A stretch of DNA of 16,171 bases from contig JBBQXF010000106.1 in NCBI GenBank assembly GCA_038209965.1, positions 1-16,171 of the forward strand, read 5' to 3'. The notes below the pieces were generated by a model. It was not told the DNA's origin. It was given only the letters and a program-made list of their open reading frames with translations, and searched no databases. Numbering within the stretch: position 1 is the stretch's first letter; each line of letters opens with the position of its first letter. Of this stretch, positions 15,861 to 16,171 are shown one piece after another. This DNA comes from JALONO01 sp038209965 (GTDB taxonomy: Bacteria; Bacteroidota; Bacteroidia; Cytophagales; Thermoflexibacteraceae). The translations under genes and the position numbers were made by a program.

Positions 15861-16114
15861 GCTTTGCATCTGTACCTTCGCCTTCAGGCGAAACTGTGGT
15901 TGGGAACAAAATCTTCGCCTGAAGGCAAAGGTACTTTTTTTTACTCTTCGCCTAAAGGCGAAACTGTGGTTGGGAACAAAATCTTCGCCTGAAGGCAAAG
16001 GTACTTTTTTTTACTCTTCGCCTTCAGGCGAAGCAGTGGTTGGGAACAAAATCTTCGCCTGAAGGCAAAGGTACTTTTTCGTTTTCTTTGCTCTTCGCCT
16101 GAAGGCAAAGGTAC
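15861..16114. repeat. Right REP/BIME tandem array (3 full units plus a half unit), upstream of RAYT
   Basis: Tandem units at 15877-15946 and 15947-16016 (70 bp each, differing only at two hairpin-loop bases), 16017-16093 (77 bp, altered tail) and a half unit at 16094-16114. Each unit is a perfect palindrome hairpin (TTCGCCT-NN-AGGCGAA), a 21-nt spacer containing GTGGTTGGGAACAAAATC, and a second hairpin (TTCGCCTGAAGGCAAA) followed by GGTAC and, in units 1 and 2, T8 and ACTC. The first unit also has GTACC before its first hairpin, at 15872-15876, 17 bp upstream of the RAYT ATG. Loop dinucleotides vary (TC, AA, GA) while stems stay constant. Confidence 0.9.
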
Positions 16115-16171
16115 TTCGTGTTATCGCAGGGACTTGGACAACGGCTTAAAGATAAAAATTCCTAATAGTGG

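Larger units (their letters stand above)
15077..16114. mobile_element. REPtron-like unit: RAYT gene flanked by REP/BIME palindromes
   Basis: The RAYT gene at 15201-15854 is bordered on both sides by the same compound palindrome in the same orientation. Left copy and first right copy share the lead-in GCTTTGCATCTGTACC (15077-15092 and 15861-15876), a 16-nt palindrome, a nearly identical 21-nt spacer and an imperfect inverted copy of the palindrome. This is the organisation known for REP elements and their REP-associated tyrosine transposases, where the enzyme recognises the REP hairpins. Boundaries are those of the recognisable repeats; no target-site duplication is expected for this class. 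The RAYT gene carries a nonsense codon, so the unit may no longer be autonomous. Confidence 0.7.

Noticed and set aside
15855..15998. N-terminal extension of the RAYT frame through the repeats (FAFRRR-like residues)
   Set aside because: The extra residues are only the translated palindromes; the conserved RAYT start MKTYYETTLPHIQP begins at 15854.
15877..16114. CRISPR array
   Set aside because: Units are 70-77 bp and almost wholly identical, with no unique spacers and no cas genes; internal palindromes and the adjacent RAYT explain them better.
16121..16171. C-terminus of another minus-strand gene (open from window edge, PLLGIFIFKPLSKSLR then TAA)
   Set aside because: Sixteen codons are too few to tell from chance; it needs the sequence beyond the window.

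Overview
The window looks like a chromosomal segment from a member of the Bacteroidota. The evidence is a bacteroidete-type geranylgeranylglyceryl phosphate synthase, a TonB-dependent receptor with an N-terminal carboxypeptidase-regulatory-like domain, a hybrid histidine kinase with REC and HPt modules, a ligase-associated-type exonuclease, and at least one TAnnTTTG-like -7 promoter box. Genes from 1 to about 13.57 kb are moderately GC-rich. Sampled 60-base lines near 9.2 and 12.6 kb are about 60% GC, while lines inside the transposase gene at 15.2-15.8 kb are about 43%. Genus cannot be fixed from the sequence.

Layout. (i) 1-3546, plus strand: the 3' end of a prenylglyceryl-phosphate synthase, a hybrid histidine kinase whose GTG start overlaps it, and a DUF115/MptE-like protein 5 bp further on; this is a tight operon. 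(ii) 3731-6161, minus strand: rlmN (23S rRNA/tRNA m2A methyltransferase), a small TerB-like protein and a secreted protein with a ThuA/amidotransferase-like fold, closely packed. (iii) 6303-8795, minus: a TonB-dependent receptor without a SusD partner. (iv) 9000-10142, minus: 4-hydroxyphenylpyruvate dioxygenase, ending in a strong intrinsic terminator (8892-8927) and preceded by an AT-rich promoter region. (v) 10466-13566, plus: a secreted Sel1/TPR-like protein of unknown function, then 2 bp later a metallo-beta-lactamase-fold exonuclease of the type normally found beside an ATP-dependent DNA ligase. No ligase is visible here. (vi) 13567-15076: about 1.5 kb with no convincing gene. (vii) 15077-16114: a REPtron-like unit, meaning a REP-associated tyrosine transposase (RAYT) gene broken by one in-frame TAG and flanked on both sides by the same paired hairpins.

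The most interesting structure is (vii). The repeat unit consists of two REP-like hairpins in inverted orientation. Each has a GTAC foot on its 5' side in the best copies, and they are separated by a conserved 21-nt spacer. This is the architecture of a bacterial interspersed mosaic element (BIME). One unit plus an extra hairpin lies just past the transposase stop. Three full units and a half unit in about 70-bp tandem lie just upstream of its start, the nearest only 17 bp from the ATG. The other notable oddity is that the hybrid kinase has lost the Asn of its N box and both glycines of its G1 box while keeping the phosphoacceptor His, the REC Asp and the HPt His.
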